A DNA stretch of 64,000 nt. Origin: Halopseudomonas maritima. GTDB lineage: Bacteria; Pseudomonadota; Gammaproteobacteria; Pseudomonadales; Pseudomonadaceae. Below are positions 1-8,036 of the stretch, piece after piece; within the stretch, counting starts at the first letter, position 1; each line of letters opens with the position of its first letter. A program made the position numbers and the translations under genes. The DNA is taken from the NCBI RefSeq assembly GCF_021545785.1, contig NZ_CP079801.1, positions 3,406,001 through 3,470,000 on the forward strand. The letters run 5' to 3'. The notes beneath the pieces were generated by a model. It was not told where the DNA came from. It did no database searches and was given only the letters and a program-made list of their open reading frames with translations.

Positions 1-490
1 GACCACCTGTTCGCTCTGTTCGCGCCTGCGCCGGGGCAACCTGTATACCTTTGCCGATGAAATCGGCGCGACCAAGATGGCGCTCGGGCACCACCGTGAC
101 GACATCATCGAGACCTTCTTCCTCAACATGTTCTACGGCGGCAACCTGAAGGCCATGCCGCCCAAGCTGCGTTCGGATGATGGCCGCAACGTGGTCATTC
201 GTCCGCTGTCCTATTGCAACGAGGCGGACATCGAGTCCTACGCCCAGCTGCAGGGCTTTCCGATCATTCCCTGCAATCTCTGCGGCTCACAAGAGAACCT
301 GCAGCGTAAGGTGGTCAAGGATATGCTGCAGGGCTGGGAGCGCGCCACGCCAGGCCGGCTCGAGAATATCTTCCGCTCGCTCAAGCATGTGCAGCCCTCG
401 CAGTTGGCTGATACCGCGCTATACGACTTTGTCGGCCTGCGTATCGATGAGCAGGCGGCGTCTCGTGTTCTGAACGTCATGAACCTCTGA
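1..490 (+). CDS. ttcA: tRNA 2-thiocytidine(32) synthetase TtcA, C-terminal part
   Basis: TtcA thiolates cytidine 32 of certain tRNAs in the cytoplasm, using ATP and an Fe-S cluster. The gene runs off the left edge; the open frame enters at base 2 and gives about 162 residues. Visible family marks are the CSLC pair near the start ([12 protein letters not shown]), the [10 protein letters not shown] stretch and a second cysteine pair in IPCNLCGSQ; in the family, cysteines of these motifs hold the cluster. The upstream PP-loop ATP-binding part lies outside the window. The stop is 13 bases before the next start, so the two genes are probably co-transcribed. Identity is secure; the start is unseen. 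Confidence 0.95.
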   Translation, partial: TTCSLCSRLRRGNLYTFADEIGATKMALGHHRDDIIETFFLNMFYGGNLKAMPPKLRSDDGRNVVIRPLSYCNEADIESYAQLQGFPIIPCNLCGSQENLQRKVVKDMLQGWERATPGRLENIFRSLKHVQPSQLADTALYDFVGLRIDEQAASRVLNVMNL

Positions 491-503
491 AGGTGAGCTG
501 TCG

Positions 504-1175
504 ATGCGGGACTATCGCTGGTTGCACGAGTACTGCCTGAATCGCTTTGGCTCGGCGCAGGCGCTGGAGGCGCTTTTGCCCCAGCCGCGGACGGTTGATG
601 AGCTGCGCGCAATGACCGATGACCGCTATCTGTCGACTATCGCCCTGCGGGTGTTTCGCGCCGGGCTAAAGCACAGCCTGGTGGATGCCAAGTGGCCGGC
701 CTTTGAAGAGGCTTTCTTTGGGTTTGCCCCGGAGAAAGTCGTGCTGATGAGCGCTGAACATATTGAGCGGCTGATGCAGAACACCCGCCTGATTCGGCAT
801 CTGGGCAAGCTGCGCAGCGTGCCACGCAACGCCCAGCTGGTGCTGGATATTCGCGCCGAGCACGGCAGCATGGGCAACCTGATTGCTGATTGGCCGGAAG
901 AGGACATCGTCGGGCTCTGGCGCCTGCTGGCCAAGCGGGGCGCGCAACTGGGCGGACAATCAGCGCCGCGTCTGTTGCGAATGGTGGGTAAGGATACCTG
1001 GGCTCCCAGCGAGGATGTGGTGGCCGCGCTGAAGGCGCAGGGTGTTATCGACAAGATGCCCAGCAGTCAGCGGGACCAGGCCGCAGCGCAGGCGGCCTTC
1101 AATGAGTGGCGCGCGCAAAGCGGGCGGCCCTTGTGTCAGTTGTCTGCCATGCTGGCGTTCACTGTGAACCATTGA
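504..1175 (+). CDS. DNA-3-methyladenine glycosylase I (Tag)-like protein
   Basis: Probably a cytoplasmic base-excision repair enzyme of the Tag/HhH superfamily that removes 3-methyladenine from DNA, or a relative of unknown substrate. The 223-residue protein has a Tag-like layout: an aromatic-rich N-terminus, the segment ALRVFRAGLKHSLVDAKWPA that matches the usual 'R..FR.AF.....' region, and an HhH-like stretch at about 95-140 (LIRHLGKLRSVPRNA). I do not see the Cys/His zinc snap of E. coli Tag clearly, so catalytic activity is inferred. Start ATG lies 13 bases after ttcA. A terminator-like hairpin follows at 1236-1258. Confidence 0.75.
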   Translation: MRDYRWLHEYCLNRFGSAQALEALLPQPRTVDELRAMTDDRYLSTIALRVFRAGLKHSLVDAKWPAFEEAFFGFAPEKVVLMSAEHIERLMQNTRLIRHLGKLRSVPRNAQLVLDIRAEHGSMGNLIADWPEEDIVGLWRLLAKRGAQLGGQSAPRLLRMVGKDTWAPSEDVVAALKAQGVIDKMPSSQRDQAAAQAAFNEWRAQSGRPLCQLSAMLAFTVNH

Positions 1176-1235
1176 TCAGAAAAAGGCAGCTGATCTGTAG
1201 CTTGGCGCGGTAAGTTAAAGTAAATTCTTGACCTT

Positions 1236-1258
1236 GGGCGCTTTAGCGTCCATTTTTT
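1236..1258 (+). terminator. Rho-independent terminator after the Tag-like gene
   Basis: GGGCGC, loop TTTA, GCGTCC (one G-T pair), followed by A and six T. It lies 60 bases after the stop of the glycosylase gene and 30 bases before the lipoprotein gene, so it probably ends the ttcA operon. Confidence 0.65.
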
Positions 1259-1288
1259 AATCAAACCCCTCGGGCTGGAGGTTGCCGG

Positions 1289-1813
1289 ATGCGGCACAGT
1301 GCGCTGTTGATCCTGTTTCTGACCGCTGTTCTGGCAGGCTGCTCCAGTGCGCCCAAAAGCCCCCCCGTCGCGGCACCCGCCCCCGTGCGTGCCTTGCCCT
1401 CGGTAACGCCTTCCGACTCCTCCCGGATTCTTGGTAATGACGTGGTCTTTCAGGCGTTTAGCCTGGTTGGTACCCCGTATCGCTGGGGCGGCAGTTCACC
1501 TGACACCGGTTTTGATTGCAGTGGCTTGATTCAGTACGTCTACCGCGAAGCGGCCGGCATGGACCTGCCGCGTACCACCTCTGACCTCTACAACCTCAAG
1601 GTAACCCGCCCGTCTGAAAGTGCCCTGGCGCCAGGCGATCTGGTGCTGTTTGCCATGAATGGTGGGCGGGTGAACCACGCCGGTATTTATATTGGTGAGG
1701 GGCGCTTTTTACATGCGCCCAGTACCGGTGGCGTGGTGCGCGTCGACGAGCTGGAGTCGTCGTTCTGGCAGCGCACGTTCAAGGGCGCACGCCGGGTGCT
1801 GGACGTGAATTGA
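1289..1813 (+). CDS. NlpC/P60 family lipoprotein endopeptidase
   Basis: Predicted outer-membrane lipoprotein that cleaves peptidoglycan stem peptides or crosslinks (Spr/MepS/NlpC type). Residues 1-17 form a lipoprotein signal with lipobox LAGC and Cys18; about 30 Pro/Ala/Ser-rich linker residues follow. The NlpC/P60 domain covers about 55-170 with the nucleophile in FDCSGL, the histidine in NHAGIYIG and a second histidine in FLHAPS. Length (174) is typical. GGAGG at 1278-1282 supports this ATG. The stop overlaps the TTG start of the next small gene, suggesting translational coupling. Confidence 0.9.
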   Translation: MRHSALLILFLTAVLAGCSSAPKSPPVAAPAPVRALPSVTPSDSSRILGNDVVFQAFSLVGTPYRWGGSSPDTGFDCSGLIQYVYREAAGMDLPRTTSDLYNLKVTRPSESALAPGDLVLFAMNGGRVNHAGIYIGEGRFLHAPSTGGVVRVDELESSFWQRTFKGARRVLDVN

Positions 1814-2016
1814 CCCAGACCTGCCCGTTTTGTCAGCAAGAGAATAGCTGCACGGCCAGTAGCGGTGACTGCTGGTGTTTCCGTCTTTCAGTTCCCTCCA
1901 GCATGCTGGCCCTGCTGCCGGCTGAAGCGCGCAACCGCGATTGCATCTGCCAGGCATGTGTAAGGGCCTGTCAGGCAGCCCCTGATGATTTCGCTGCTCG
2001 CGTCCGGCAGCGCTAG
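1810..2016 (+). CDS. Small cysteine-rich CWC-type protein
   Basis: A 68-residue protein with cysteines arranged CPFCQQENSC, then GDCWCF, then DCICQACVRAC. The CWCF core is the hallmark of the small 'cysteine-rich CWC' family of unknown function, likely metal-binding. The start is a TTG whose last two bases are shared with the preceding TGA (bases 1810-1813), so translation probably depends on reading through from the lipoprotein gene. The 3' end shares the palindrome CTAG (2013-2016) with the stop of the convergent methyltransferase gene. Function unknown. Confidence 0.7.
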   Translation: MTQTCPFCQQENSCTASSGDCWCFRLSVPSSMLALLPAEARNRDCICQACVRACQAAPDDFAARVRQR

Positions 2017-2666
2017 GCGGATTTGCGCAGTAACGTCACATCGGCGCCGATCAGCTCCAGCTCTGCCTGCCAGTGCTGCGCCAGCCAGCGAAAACTCTGT
2101 TCGCTGAAGAAGCTGATATGCGTCGGGTCGCTTTTGTAATGCCAGGTGCTGAAGGCCTCCGGGCTGGTTACGCGCTTGGTCATCAAGCCGAGCCAGCCGC
2201 CGGGCGTCAGGCAACGCCAGAGTTGCTCCAGCACCGCACGCGGATCAGCCAGATGCTCGACTACCTCGGTGGCGGTGATGAAATCCCACTGCTGTTCAAG
2301 CGCTGCCGGGTTGGGGTGGTAATAGAGATCGTGCAGGGCGACCTGATGCCCTTGCTCACGCAGCATCAACGCGAGCGCAGGGCCTGGGCCGCAGCCAAAG
2401 TCCAGACCACTGCTGGCTGGCGGCAGGCGCTGCAGCAGCGGATCAGCCAGACGCGAGAGAAAGCGCCGGTAGCCCGGATCATCGGGGTGGTTTTCATGGC
2501 GGTCGTACTCGGCCTTTTCCTGCTCGGCAGTCAGCTGCCAGGGTGCGGGGACATGCACCATCAAACACTGCTCGCATTGCCAGTAGCTGCGCTTGCGGTC
2601 GCTGAGCATCCAGTGGGTAGCTGCGCTGCAGAGCGGGCAGGGCAGGGTCTGGTGTGGCTCGATCAC
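2013..2666 (-). CDS. Class I SAM-dependent methyltransferase with N-terminal zinc ribbon
   Basis: 217 residues. A zinc-ribbon-like part (CPLC near residue 10, CEQC near 31) precedes a Rossmann methyltransferase (Methyltransf_23 type): motif I is LDFGCGPGPALAL at about 87-99, followed by TATEVVEHL (about residue 131) and LTPGGWLGLMTKR. The substrate is unknown; zinc-ribbon methyltransferases of this shape are often small-molecule or sugar enzymes. The start overlaps the stop of the patatin gene by four bases (2663-2666), so these two minus-strand genes are an operon with the lipase first. Confidence 0.8.
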   Translation of the reverse strand: MIEPHQTLPCPLCSAATHWMLSDRKRSYWQCEQCLMVHVPAPWQLTAEQEKAEYDRHENHPDDPGYRRFLSRLADPLLQRLPPASSGLDFGCGPGPALALMLREQGHQVALHDLYYHPNPAALEQQWDFITATEVVEHLADPRAVLEQLWRCLTPGGWLGLMTKRVTSPEAFSTWHYKSDPTHISFFSEQSFRWLAQHWQAELELIGADVTLLRKSA

Positions 2667-3742
2667 AGTGGCTTGATACGGTCTATCAGGCGCCCGGAGT
2701 CAGCCAGCTCCAGAAACTCGTCGCCCATGCGCTGGCTTTCGCTCATCGCCTTGCGCCAGTACTTCTCGCGGCCGTCGTTGTCGTAGACGTAGCGGTTGAA
2801 GTCCTTGCGGTCCGGCAGTTTGCGGTGTGGCAAGCGCTCCAGGTACTCGGGCGAGGGAGCGAGCAGCAAGACGTCACGCAGTTGCTGGGCGTTGTGTTTG
2901 CGCCAGGGAATGCTCTTGTCAAACCAGCCGGGGATGACCCGGTCAATGAAGTGCGGATACAGAATCACCCCGGGTGCGGTGTAGGGCAGGTCCAGATGGT
3001 AGTCGAGCAGGCCGCCGTCGCGGTAGACACCGGGCGCCGCCCCCGGAATCTCGCGCACCGCTTCCATCACCATGGGAATGGAACCAGAGGCCAGCAAGGC
3101 CGAACGCAGGTTCTCTGTGGTCAGCTCGACATGGGCGCTGGTGAAGTCACGTAACTCATCCAGTGCGGGCAATTGGCGCGGGTCGTGCAGAATGACCCTT
3201 TCAAAGAAGCGGCCAAGGTGGCGGCGCCCCAGCAGGTTGGCGCCAATCACGCCGCCCAGGCCAAGTGCCAGGCGGGTGCGCGAATCATCCCGCAGCAGGC
3301 CGCGGCTTTTCACCACGACGATGTTCAGGCGGTAGTGGGGGTTATTGAGAATGGCATCAAACTGCCCCTGCAGCAGCTCGTCGATCATCTGGCCGCAGGC
3401 CGCGCTGATGGTCTGGATGGTGACACCCTTGGGGAAGCGCATGGCGGTGTACAATTCGCCGAGCTGGCGCAAGGTGTGTACTGGGTCAGGCATGCAGGCG
3501 CTGGCAAAGCGCCAACTGCCGATGGAGGCGCCGATAAGACTGCGCGGCTGCGGCGCGCGCGGCAGCCATTCGCCGAACAGCGCCAGATCCAGCCCCTGGA
3601 TGCCGAGTGCCTTGGGCCCGCCGGCGGCGCCTGGAATCATGTGCACGTCGGCAGGCTGTAGTCCCTGTTCGCGGATATGCTGAATGGCGCGCTGCCCTGC
3701 GCGGAGCGTCAATGCCGGTGCTTTAACCTGTATCGCTGTCAT
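2663..3742 (-). CDS. Patatin-like phospholipase family protein
   Basis: A 359-residue predicted lipid acyl hydrolase. The nucleophile elbow is GASIGSW (GxSxG) at about residue 72, the oxyanion Gly-rich segment is PGAAGGPKALG near 38-48, and the dyad aspartate sits in YRDGGLLDY near 247 (DGG). No signal peptide or transmembrane segment is seen, so a cytoplasmic location is likely. It is the first gene of a two-gene unit with the methyltransferase. Family membership is clear; substrate is not. Confidence 0.85.
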   Translation of the reverse strand: MTAIQVKAPALTLRAGQRAIQHIREQGLQPADVHMIPGAAGGPKALGIQGLDLALFGEWLPRAPQPRSLIGASIGSWRFASACMPDPVHTLRQLGELYTAMRFPKGVTIQTISAACGQMIDELLQGQFDAILNNPHYRLNIVVVKSRGLLRDDSRTRLALGLGGVIGANLLGRRHLGRFFERVILHDPRQLPALDELRDFTSAHVELTTENLRSALLASGSIPMVMEAVREIPGAAPGVYRDGGLLDYHLDLPYTAPGVILYPHFIDRVIPGWFDKSIPWRKHNAQQLRDVLLLAPSPEYLERLPHRKLPDRKDFNRYVYDNDGREKYWRKAMSESQRMGDEFLELADSGRLIDRIKPL

Positions 3743-3826
3743 GCTGAGCGGGTTCCCTGTGGCTGCGCGCCCGATTTTAAGGTTGGTTTCAGCTGGTGGC
3801 TATAGTCTGTACCTGTCAGAAGGCGG

Positions 3827-3843
3827 TGCCGATAGGTTCGGCA
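3827..3843 (+). other. Small hairpin in the leader of the PepSY operon
   Basis: TGCCGA, loop TAGGT, TCGGCA: a perfect six-base stem 21-26 bases downstream of a TATAGT (-10-like, 3801-3806) and 27 bases before the first ATG. There is no T-run, so it is not a terminator. It may be a leader RNA structure or an operator; no function is shown. Confidence 0.35.
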
Positions 3844-3870
3844 TCGCTCCACACAAAAGAGGAAATGACT

Positions 3871-4182
3871 ATGTACAAGCAACTTGTTTCGCTGTCTTGC
3901 GCCGCCATCCTGGGTCTGGGTAGTGCCGCCGTGTTGGCAGATGACGATGTCCGCATGGACGAAGTACCGGGCCTGGTTGAGCAGGGCACCATCCAGTCAC
4001 TGGAAAGCCTGAATGAAAAGGCACTGTCAGTGCAACCCGGTACCATTACCGACACCGACCTGGACAAGCACTATGGCCGCTATGTCTACGAAGTTGAAAT
4101 CCGTGATGCCCAAGGGCAGGAGTGGGACATTGACCTGGATGCGAGCAATGGCGAAGTACTGGAACACCGCCGCGACGACTGA
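3871..4182 (+). CDS. Periplasmic PepSY-domain protein, first of two
   Basis: A 103-residue exported protein. Signal peptide 1-22 ends at VLADDD; the rest is one PepSY-like domain with the family's closing pattern YVYEVEIRDAQGQEWDIDLD and NGEVLEH. I chose the ATG at 3871 because AGAGGA (3858-3863) is at the right distance; another in-frame ATG at 3865 is too close. PepSY proteins are often periplasmic partners of sensors or peptidases. It begins a four-gene run with a second PepSY protein, a response regulator and a kinase, an order resembling the P. aeruginosa bqsPQRS (carRS) locus as I recall it. Confidence 0.85.
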   Translation: MYKQLVSLSCAAILGLGSAAVLADDDVRMDEVPGLVEQGTIQSLESLNEKALSVQPGTITDTDLDKHYGRYVYEVEIRDAQGQEWDIDLDASNGEVLEHRRDD

Positions 4183-4486
4183 TCCACGGCCCAGCGGCCG
4201 CCTGTTGTTGTGTGCGCTGGTGCTGATCCCGCTAGGTGTCAGCGCGCGCGATCTGAGTCAGGATGAGGCGCTGGCATTGACCGAACAGGGGCACATCGTG
4301 CCCCTGCAGGTGTTTGTAAATGACGCGCTGCAGCGCTTTCCAGGCCGCTTGCTGGAGGCTGAGCTGGAATTGGACGATGACCGCTACATTTATGAGATTG
4401 AGGTGGTGACGCGCACCCGGCGGGTTATGGAGCTGGAGTACGATGCGGTTACTGGAGATCTGCTGGATGTGGAAGAGGACGACTGA
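4148..4486 (+). CDS. Second PepSY-domain exported protein
   Basis: About 112 residues if begun at ATG 4148, which overlaps the previous gene by 35 bases; TTG codons at 4205 and 4208 are alternatives but lack a good ribosome site. From residue 19 there is a hydrophobic signal ([16 protein letters not shown]), then one PepSY domain with [20 protein letters not shown] and [11 protein letters not shown]. It is a diverged paralog of the preceding protein: both carry LTEQG/VEQG followed by a short helix and the same C-terminal strand pattern. Its TGA overlaps the ATG of the response regulator, so it is translationally coupled to it. Confidence 0.75.
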   Translation: MAKYWNTAATTDPRPSGRLLLCALVLIPLGVSARDLSQDEALALTEQGHIVPLQVFVNDALQRFPGRLLEAELELDDDRYIYEIEVVTRTRRVMELEYDAVTGDLLDVEEDD

Positions 4487-5157
4487 TGCGGCTGCTGCTG
4501 GTTGAGGATAACGTAGCACTGGCCGAGAGCCTGCTGGCCGTGCTCAAGCGCGCGGGCTATGCAGTGGATTGGCGGGCCGATGGACGTGACGCCTTGCTGC
4601 TGGGTGAGCAGGAGCCCTACGATCTTGCCATTCTCGATCTGGGCCTGCCGGGTCTGGATGGGCTTGAGATTCTGCGACGCTGGCGTGCGGGCGGCAGCGC
4701 ACTGCCGGTGCTTATATTGACCGCGCGCAGTCGCTGGACTGAACGGGTAGAGGGATTGCAGGCTGGCGCCGACGACTATCTGACCAAACCCTTCCACAAT
4801 GAAGAGCTGGTGCTGCGGGTGCAGGCGTTGCTGCGCCGTGCCCACGGTCGCGAGCCGCAGGCCATGCTCAGCGCGGCGGGTCTGCAACTGGATGAGGCGC
4901 ATCAGCAGGTGGTGCGTGGCGGCGAAGCGCCAATTGGCCTGTCAGCCAGCGAGTTCAAGCTGTTGCGCTATTTCATGTTGCACCCGGGGCAGGTGTTGTC
5001 CAAAACTCGGCTGGCCGAGCACCTCTACGATTACGAAGACGAGCGCGACTCCAATGTTATTGAGGTGTTGATCAACCACCTGCGGCGCAAGTTGGGGCGC
5101 GGGGCCATTGAAACGCGACGAGGGCAGGGGTACGTGCTGGTAGGCACAGCCGAATGA
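4486..5157 (+). CDS. OmpR/PhoB-family response regulator
   Basis: A 223-residue cytoplasmic transcription factor. The receiver domain (1-115) has the acidic pair EDN at 6-8, the phospho-acceptor in [12 protein letters not shown] near residue 51, the Thr of LTARSR and Lys of LTKPF. The C-terminal winged helix (125-220) has [14 protein letters not shown] and TRRGQGYVL. Best comparison is the PmrA/QseB/BqsR group. It is coupled to the upstream PepSY gene (TGATG at 4484-4488) and overlaps the kinase gene by four bases. Likely targets include its own operon. Confidence 0.9.
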   Translation: MRLLLVEDNVALAESLLAVLKRAGYAVDWRADGRDALLLGEQEPYDLAILDLGLPGLDGLEILRRWRAGGSALPVLILTARSRWTERVEGLQAGADDYLTKPFHNEELVLRVQALLRRAHGREPQAMLSAAGLQLDEAHQQVVRGGEAPIGLSASEFKLLRYFMLHPGQVLSKTRLAEHLYDYEDERDSNVIEVLINHLRRKLGRGAIETRRGQGYVLVGTAE

Positions 5158-6479
5158 TGTCCATCAGCCGCCGCTTGACGCTGAGCCTGGTGCCGCTGCT
5201 GCTGATCAGTTTGCTGCTGGTTGTGCAGGGCAGTGTCTGGTTGTATGACCGCGCGCAACGCAACTACCTGACGCTGCTTTTGCAGCGCGAGACTGACAGC
5301 CTGCTGGCTGCGCTGACCGCTGGCAGCGACGGGCTCTATCTGGACATGGACAAGGTTGACCCTGACTACCGGCGCCCCTACTCGGGGCGCTATTTCGTGG
5401 TGCAGGGCAATGAGAAGTGGCGCTCACGCTCGCTCTGGGACCAGCGCCTGCCGCTGCCGGGTGACGGCCTGCAAAGCGACCTGCTGCCGGGCCCGAGCGG
5501 TCAGGAGCTACTGGTGTGGTCGGGTGAGTACCTGAAGTCGGGGGAGCGTCTGACCATCAGTGTGGCCATCGACTACCAGCCCCTGCTAGGCGAGTTTCGC
5601 CGTGCAAGCTGGTGGCTCAGTGGTTTGGGGGTGCTGGTGGTGCTGCTGGCGGCGGGCGTACAACATTGGTTGCTGCGGCGTTCGCTCAGGCCGCTGCAAA
5701 GTGCCCAGCGCGAGTTGGCCGAGTGGCGCAGCGGTGAGCGGCTGCAGCTGAGCGAGCAGGTGCCGGAGGAGCTGGCGCCATTGGTCAGCGAGATCAACCA
5801 TCTGGGGCAGCAGGTCGAAGCCTTGCTGGAGCGCGCGCGCAACAGCGCCGGCGACCTGGGCCACGCGCTCAAGACGCCACTGGCGGTGATCGAGAGCCGG
5901 CTGGACAGCCTCACCGCACAGCTGCCTGCGCAGCAGCGAGACGAGCTGCAAACGCAGGTGCAGGCCATGCGTACCCAGCTGGAACGTACGCTACAGCGCG
6001 CCCGCCTGGCGCCCGACCAGTCCCGTGGTCAGCGCTTTGCTCCCGACGCTGACCTGAACGCGCTGGTGCAGACACTGCAGCGCCTCTATCCCGGCGGCCC
6101 GCACATCAGCCTCGAGGGCGAGCTGTCCGCAGGCTGGCCGTTTGACCGCGAAGACCTGTTGGAGCTGCTGGGTAATCTGCTGGACAACGCCTGCAAGTGG
6201 GCGCGTGCGCAGGTACGGGTAGGATGGCAGTTGGGTGCGGCGCAGTTGACGCTGGAGGTAGCAGACGACGGCCCCGGCATTGATCCAGCCGCGCGTGATC
6301 AGGTGCTGGGCCGCGGTGCGCGGCTGGACCAGCAGGCACCCGGCCACGGCCTGGGGCTGGCCATTGTGCGGGATATGGTGGCGACCTATCAGGGCTCGCT
6401 GGCTCTGGAGCAGGCGCCGGAGGGCGGCCTGCTGGTACGCATCAGTCTGCCACGCCAGCGCCGCCGTGGGCTTGATTGA
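5154..6479 (+). CDS. Sensor histidine kinase partner of the OmpR-type regulator
   Basis: A 441-residue inner-membrane kinase. TM1 is at about 10-30, a periplasmic sensor of about 115 residues follows, TM2 is at about 152-175, then HAMP. The phospho-accepting histidine is in [14 protein letters not shown] (about 241), N box [13 protein letters not shown]1 [10 protein letters not shown]2 GHGLGLAIV. The periplasmic part has an RETDS stretch just after TM1; the iron-sensing BqsS is reported to use an RExxE motif, and here the second Glu is missing, so the signal cannot be predicted. Starts at ATGATG overlapping the regulator gene. Its stop abuts the convergent EAL gene. Confidence 0.9.
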   Translation: MMSISRRLTLSLVPLLLISLLLVVQGSVWLYDRAQRNYLTLLLQRETDSLLAALTAGSDGLYLDMDKVDPDYRRPYSGRYFVVQGNEKWRSRSLWDQRLPLPGDGLQSDLLPGPSGQELLVWSGEYLKSGERLTISVAIDYQPLLGEFRRASWWLSGLGVLVVLLAAGVQHWLLRRSLRPLQSAQRELAEWRSGERLQLSEQVPEELAPLVSEINHLGQQVEALLERARNSAGDLGHALKTPLAVIESRLDSLTAQLPAQQRDELQTQVQAMRTQLERTLQRARLAPDQSRGQRFAPDADLNALVQTLQRLYPGGPHISLEGELSAGWPFDREDLLELLGNLLDNACKWARAQVRVGWQLGAAQLTLEVADDGPGIDPAARDQVLGRGARLDQQAPGHGLGLAIVRDMVATYQGSLALEQAPEGGLLVRISLPRQRRRGLD

Positions 6480-7643
6480 TCAGAGTGCCGATGCGTCGAT
6501 GTCGACCAGCAGCAGGTGACGACTGTCGTCGATGAACAACCCTGAAGTCATGCAATACTGGTTGGTGGTGGCGTCGCGGTAGCGATTGGAGAGGATCACG
6601 CGGCTGTCTTCGCCAGCTTCGGCCAGAATCTGGTAGAAGTACGGCCGCCAGGACCAGTTGTGGTCCAGGTAGCGCGGGTCGGTTTGCCAGCTGCCGTCGC
6701 GCCAGTCGAAGTTGGGGGAAATCTGCGTGCCCTCGGCGTCGCACAGGAAGCAGCGCAGCAACCAGGGGTAATCGCGTGGGTCAGGCAGCTTTGACGGCTG
6801 TGCGCCCTGACGAAGCCACTGGCGCAGCTCCGCGAACAGGTCTGCCAGTGAGCGGCGCAGGTTGGCCAGCTTTTCGCGCTCAGCCAGCTTGGCGCGTACG
6901 TAGTGGTCGCGCATTACCGAGAACTGCTGCTGCACGGCATCGCTGGGCAGAAAGTTTTCTTCCGGGCGGCCAAACAGGTAGCCCTGTACGTAGCGGGCGC
7001 CGCACTCCAATGCAAAGTGCAGCTCCTGTTCGGTTTCTACCCCTTCGGCGATGATCCAGCAGCCACTCTTTTCAGCCATTAGCGCCAGCGCGCGCACAAA
7101 GTCGCCACTGTTGCTGTTGCCCGCGGCAGCCTGACGGAATAGCTGAATGTCCAGTTTGAGGATGTCCGGCTCCAGCGCCAGTACGCGGTCGAGCATGGAG
7201 TAGCCGGCTCCGAAATCGTCAATGGCGATGCGGATACCGGCGCTGCGGTAGCGCTGTACCACCTCACGCAACTGCTCGATGCTGCCCTGCAGTTCAGTTA
7301 TCTCGAACACCACCTGATCGGTTGGCAGCGCCAATTCATCCAAGAGTTGCAGGCTGGGCAGCGGCTTGCCGGGCTGCAGCTGGCTGATCCAGGCCGGTGA
7401 GATGTTGAGGCTTAAAAAACCTTCAGGGCTGTCGCGAAAGCGTTCCAGCGCCTGGCGCCGGATGCTGCGGTCCAGTTCCAGCAAATCACTTTGGGATACA
7501 GCCGGGTCGGTAAACAGAGGGCCTGCGCTGCTGATGTTGCCCTCCTCATCGCGCAGTCGCGCCAGCGCTTCGTAGCCGGCAATGCGGCCGGTGGCAGTAT
7601 CGATCAGAGGTTGGAAATAGGGCAGGGGCTGGCCTGTGAACAC
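6480..7643 (-). CDS. EAL-domain cyclic-di-GMP phosphodiesterase with C-terminal sensor-like domain
   Basis: 387 residues. The EAL domain covers about 1-240 with catalytic and metal residues present: YEALAR, LNISPAW, FEITE, AIDDFGAGYS, LKLD and AEGVETE, so hydrolysis of c-di-GMP to pGpG is likely. There is no GGDEF partner domain. After a helical linker (about 255-280) a C-terminal part of about 100 residues (RCFLCDAEGTQISP... SWRPYFYQIL... LFIDDSRHLLLVDID) resembles a PDC/dCache-like ligand module, but no transmembrane segments are present. The GTG start has GGAGA five bases before it. Confidence 0.85.
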   Translation of the reverse strand: MFTGQPLPYFQPLIDTATGRIAGYEALARLRDEEGNISSAGPLFTDPAVSQSDLLELDRSIRRQALERFRDSPEGFLSLNISPAWISQLQPGKPLPSLQLLDELALPTDQVVFEITELQGSIEQLREVVQRYRSAGIRIAIDDFGAGYSMLDRVLALEPDILKLDIQLFRQAAAGNSNSGDFVRALALMAEKSGCWIIAEGVETEQELHFALECGARYVQGYLFGRPEENFLPSDAVQQQFSVMRDHYVRAKLAEREKLANLRRSLADLFAELRQWLRQGAQPSKLPDPRDYPWLLRCFLCDAEGTQISPNFDWRDGSWQTDPRYLDHNWSWRPYFYQILAEAGEDSRVILSNRYRDATTNQYCMTSGLFIDDSRHLLLVDIDASAL

Positions 7644-8036
7644 ATCATTCTCCGGGGTCGGGACGTCGGGCGCTGACAGTATGCAAGATTATAGCCAAGC
7701 AGCCGGAAGCTGCCGCAGGTCTGGATTGGGCAGCTGCTGGCGCTGTCATGAAAGTGTCATTGAGCGCTTTCAGTGCACGATTCTGCCTATTTGGTATGAC
7801 GATTGCACTAATCAGGGGAGTCGGTCTTGTGGTGCTGCGCCAACATGGTGCCAGTGTGTTGGCGAGTGTCCCAGGGTTTTCGGCTAAGTCAATGAAATAC
7901 AAATATAAATTTAACAAACCCCGCTAGCTGGGTTGCGTTGTTTAGCAATCGCCCGTTTAGCGTATCGCACCAAATGCGCACACCAAACCGTGTTGTGCAC
8001 GCATGAGGTGCATTTTGTTTGCAAGAGGCTGCTTGA
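7644..8036. other. Intergenic region between EAL gene and ammonium transporter gene
   Basis: 393 bases shared by two divergent promoters. It contains the NtrC-like site at 7836-7852 and an A/T-rich patch at about 7890-7915. TCGCACCAAATGCGCA at 7965-7980 is a further imperfect inverted repeat carrying the GCACCA half site. I searched for a GG-N10-GC sigma-54 element and did not find a good one. No convincing ORF is present. Confidence 0.5.
7836..7852 (+). promoter_or_regulatory. NtrC-like binding site upstream of amt
   Basis: TGCGCCAACATGGTGCC matches the enterobacterial NtrC consensus TGCACCAaaaTGGTGCA at 15 of 17 positions as I align it. It lies about 185-200 bases upstream of the ammonium transporter start, a usual distance for an enhancer of nitrogen-regulated genes. 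NtrC control of amt is the inference. Confidence 0.55.

Noticed and set aside
7645..7917. 90-codon minus-strand frame upstream of the EAL gene
   Set aside because: No ribosome site or domain; covers the NtrC-like site.
7853..8036. Sigma-54 promoter for amt
   Set aside because: GG and GC pairs occur but at N12 rather than N10, so I do not call it.
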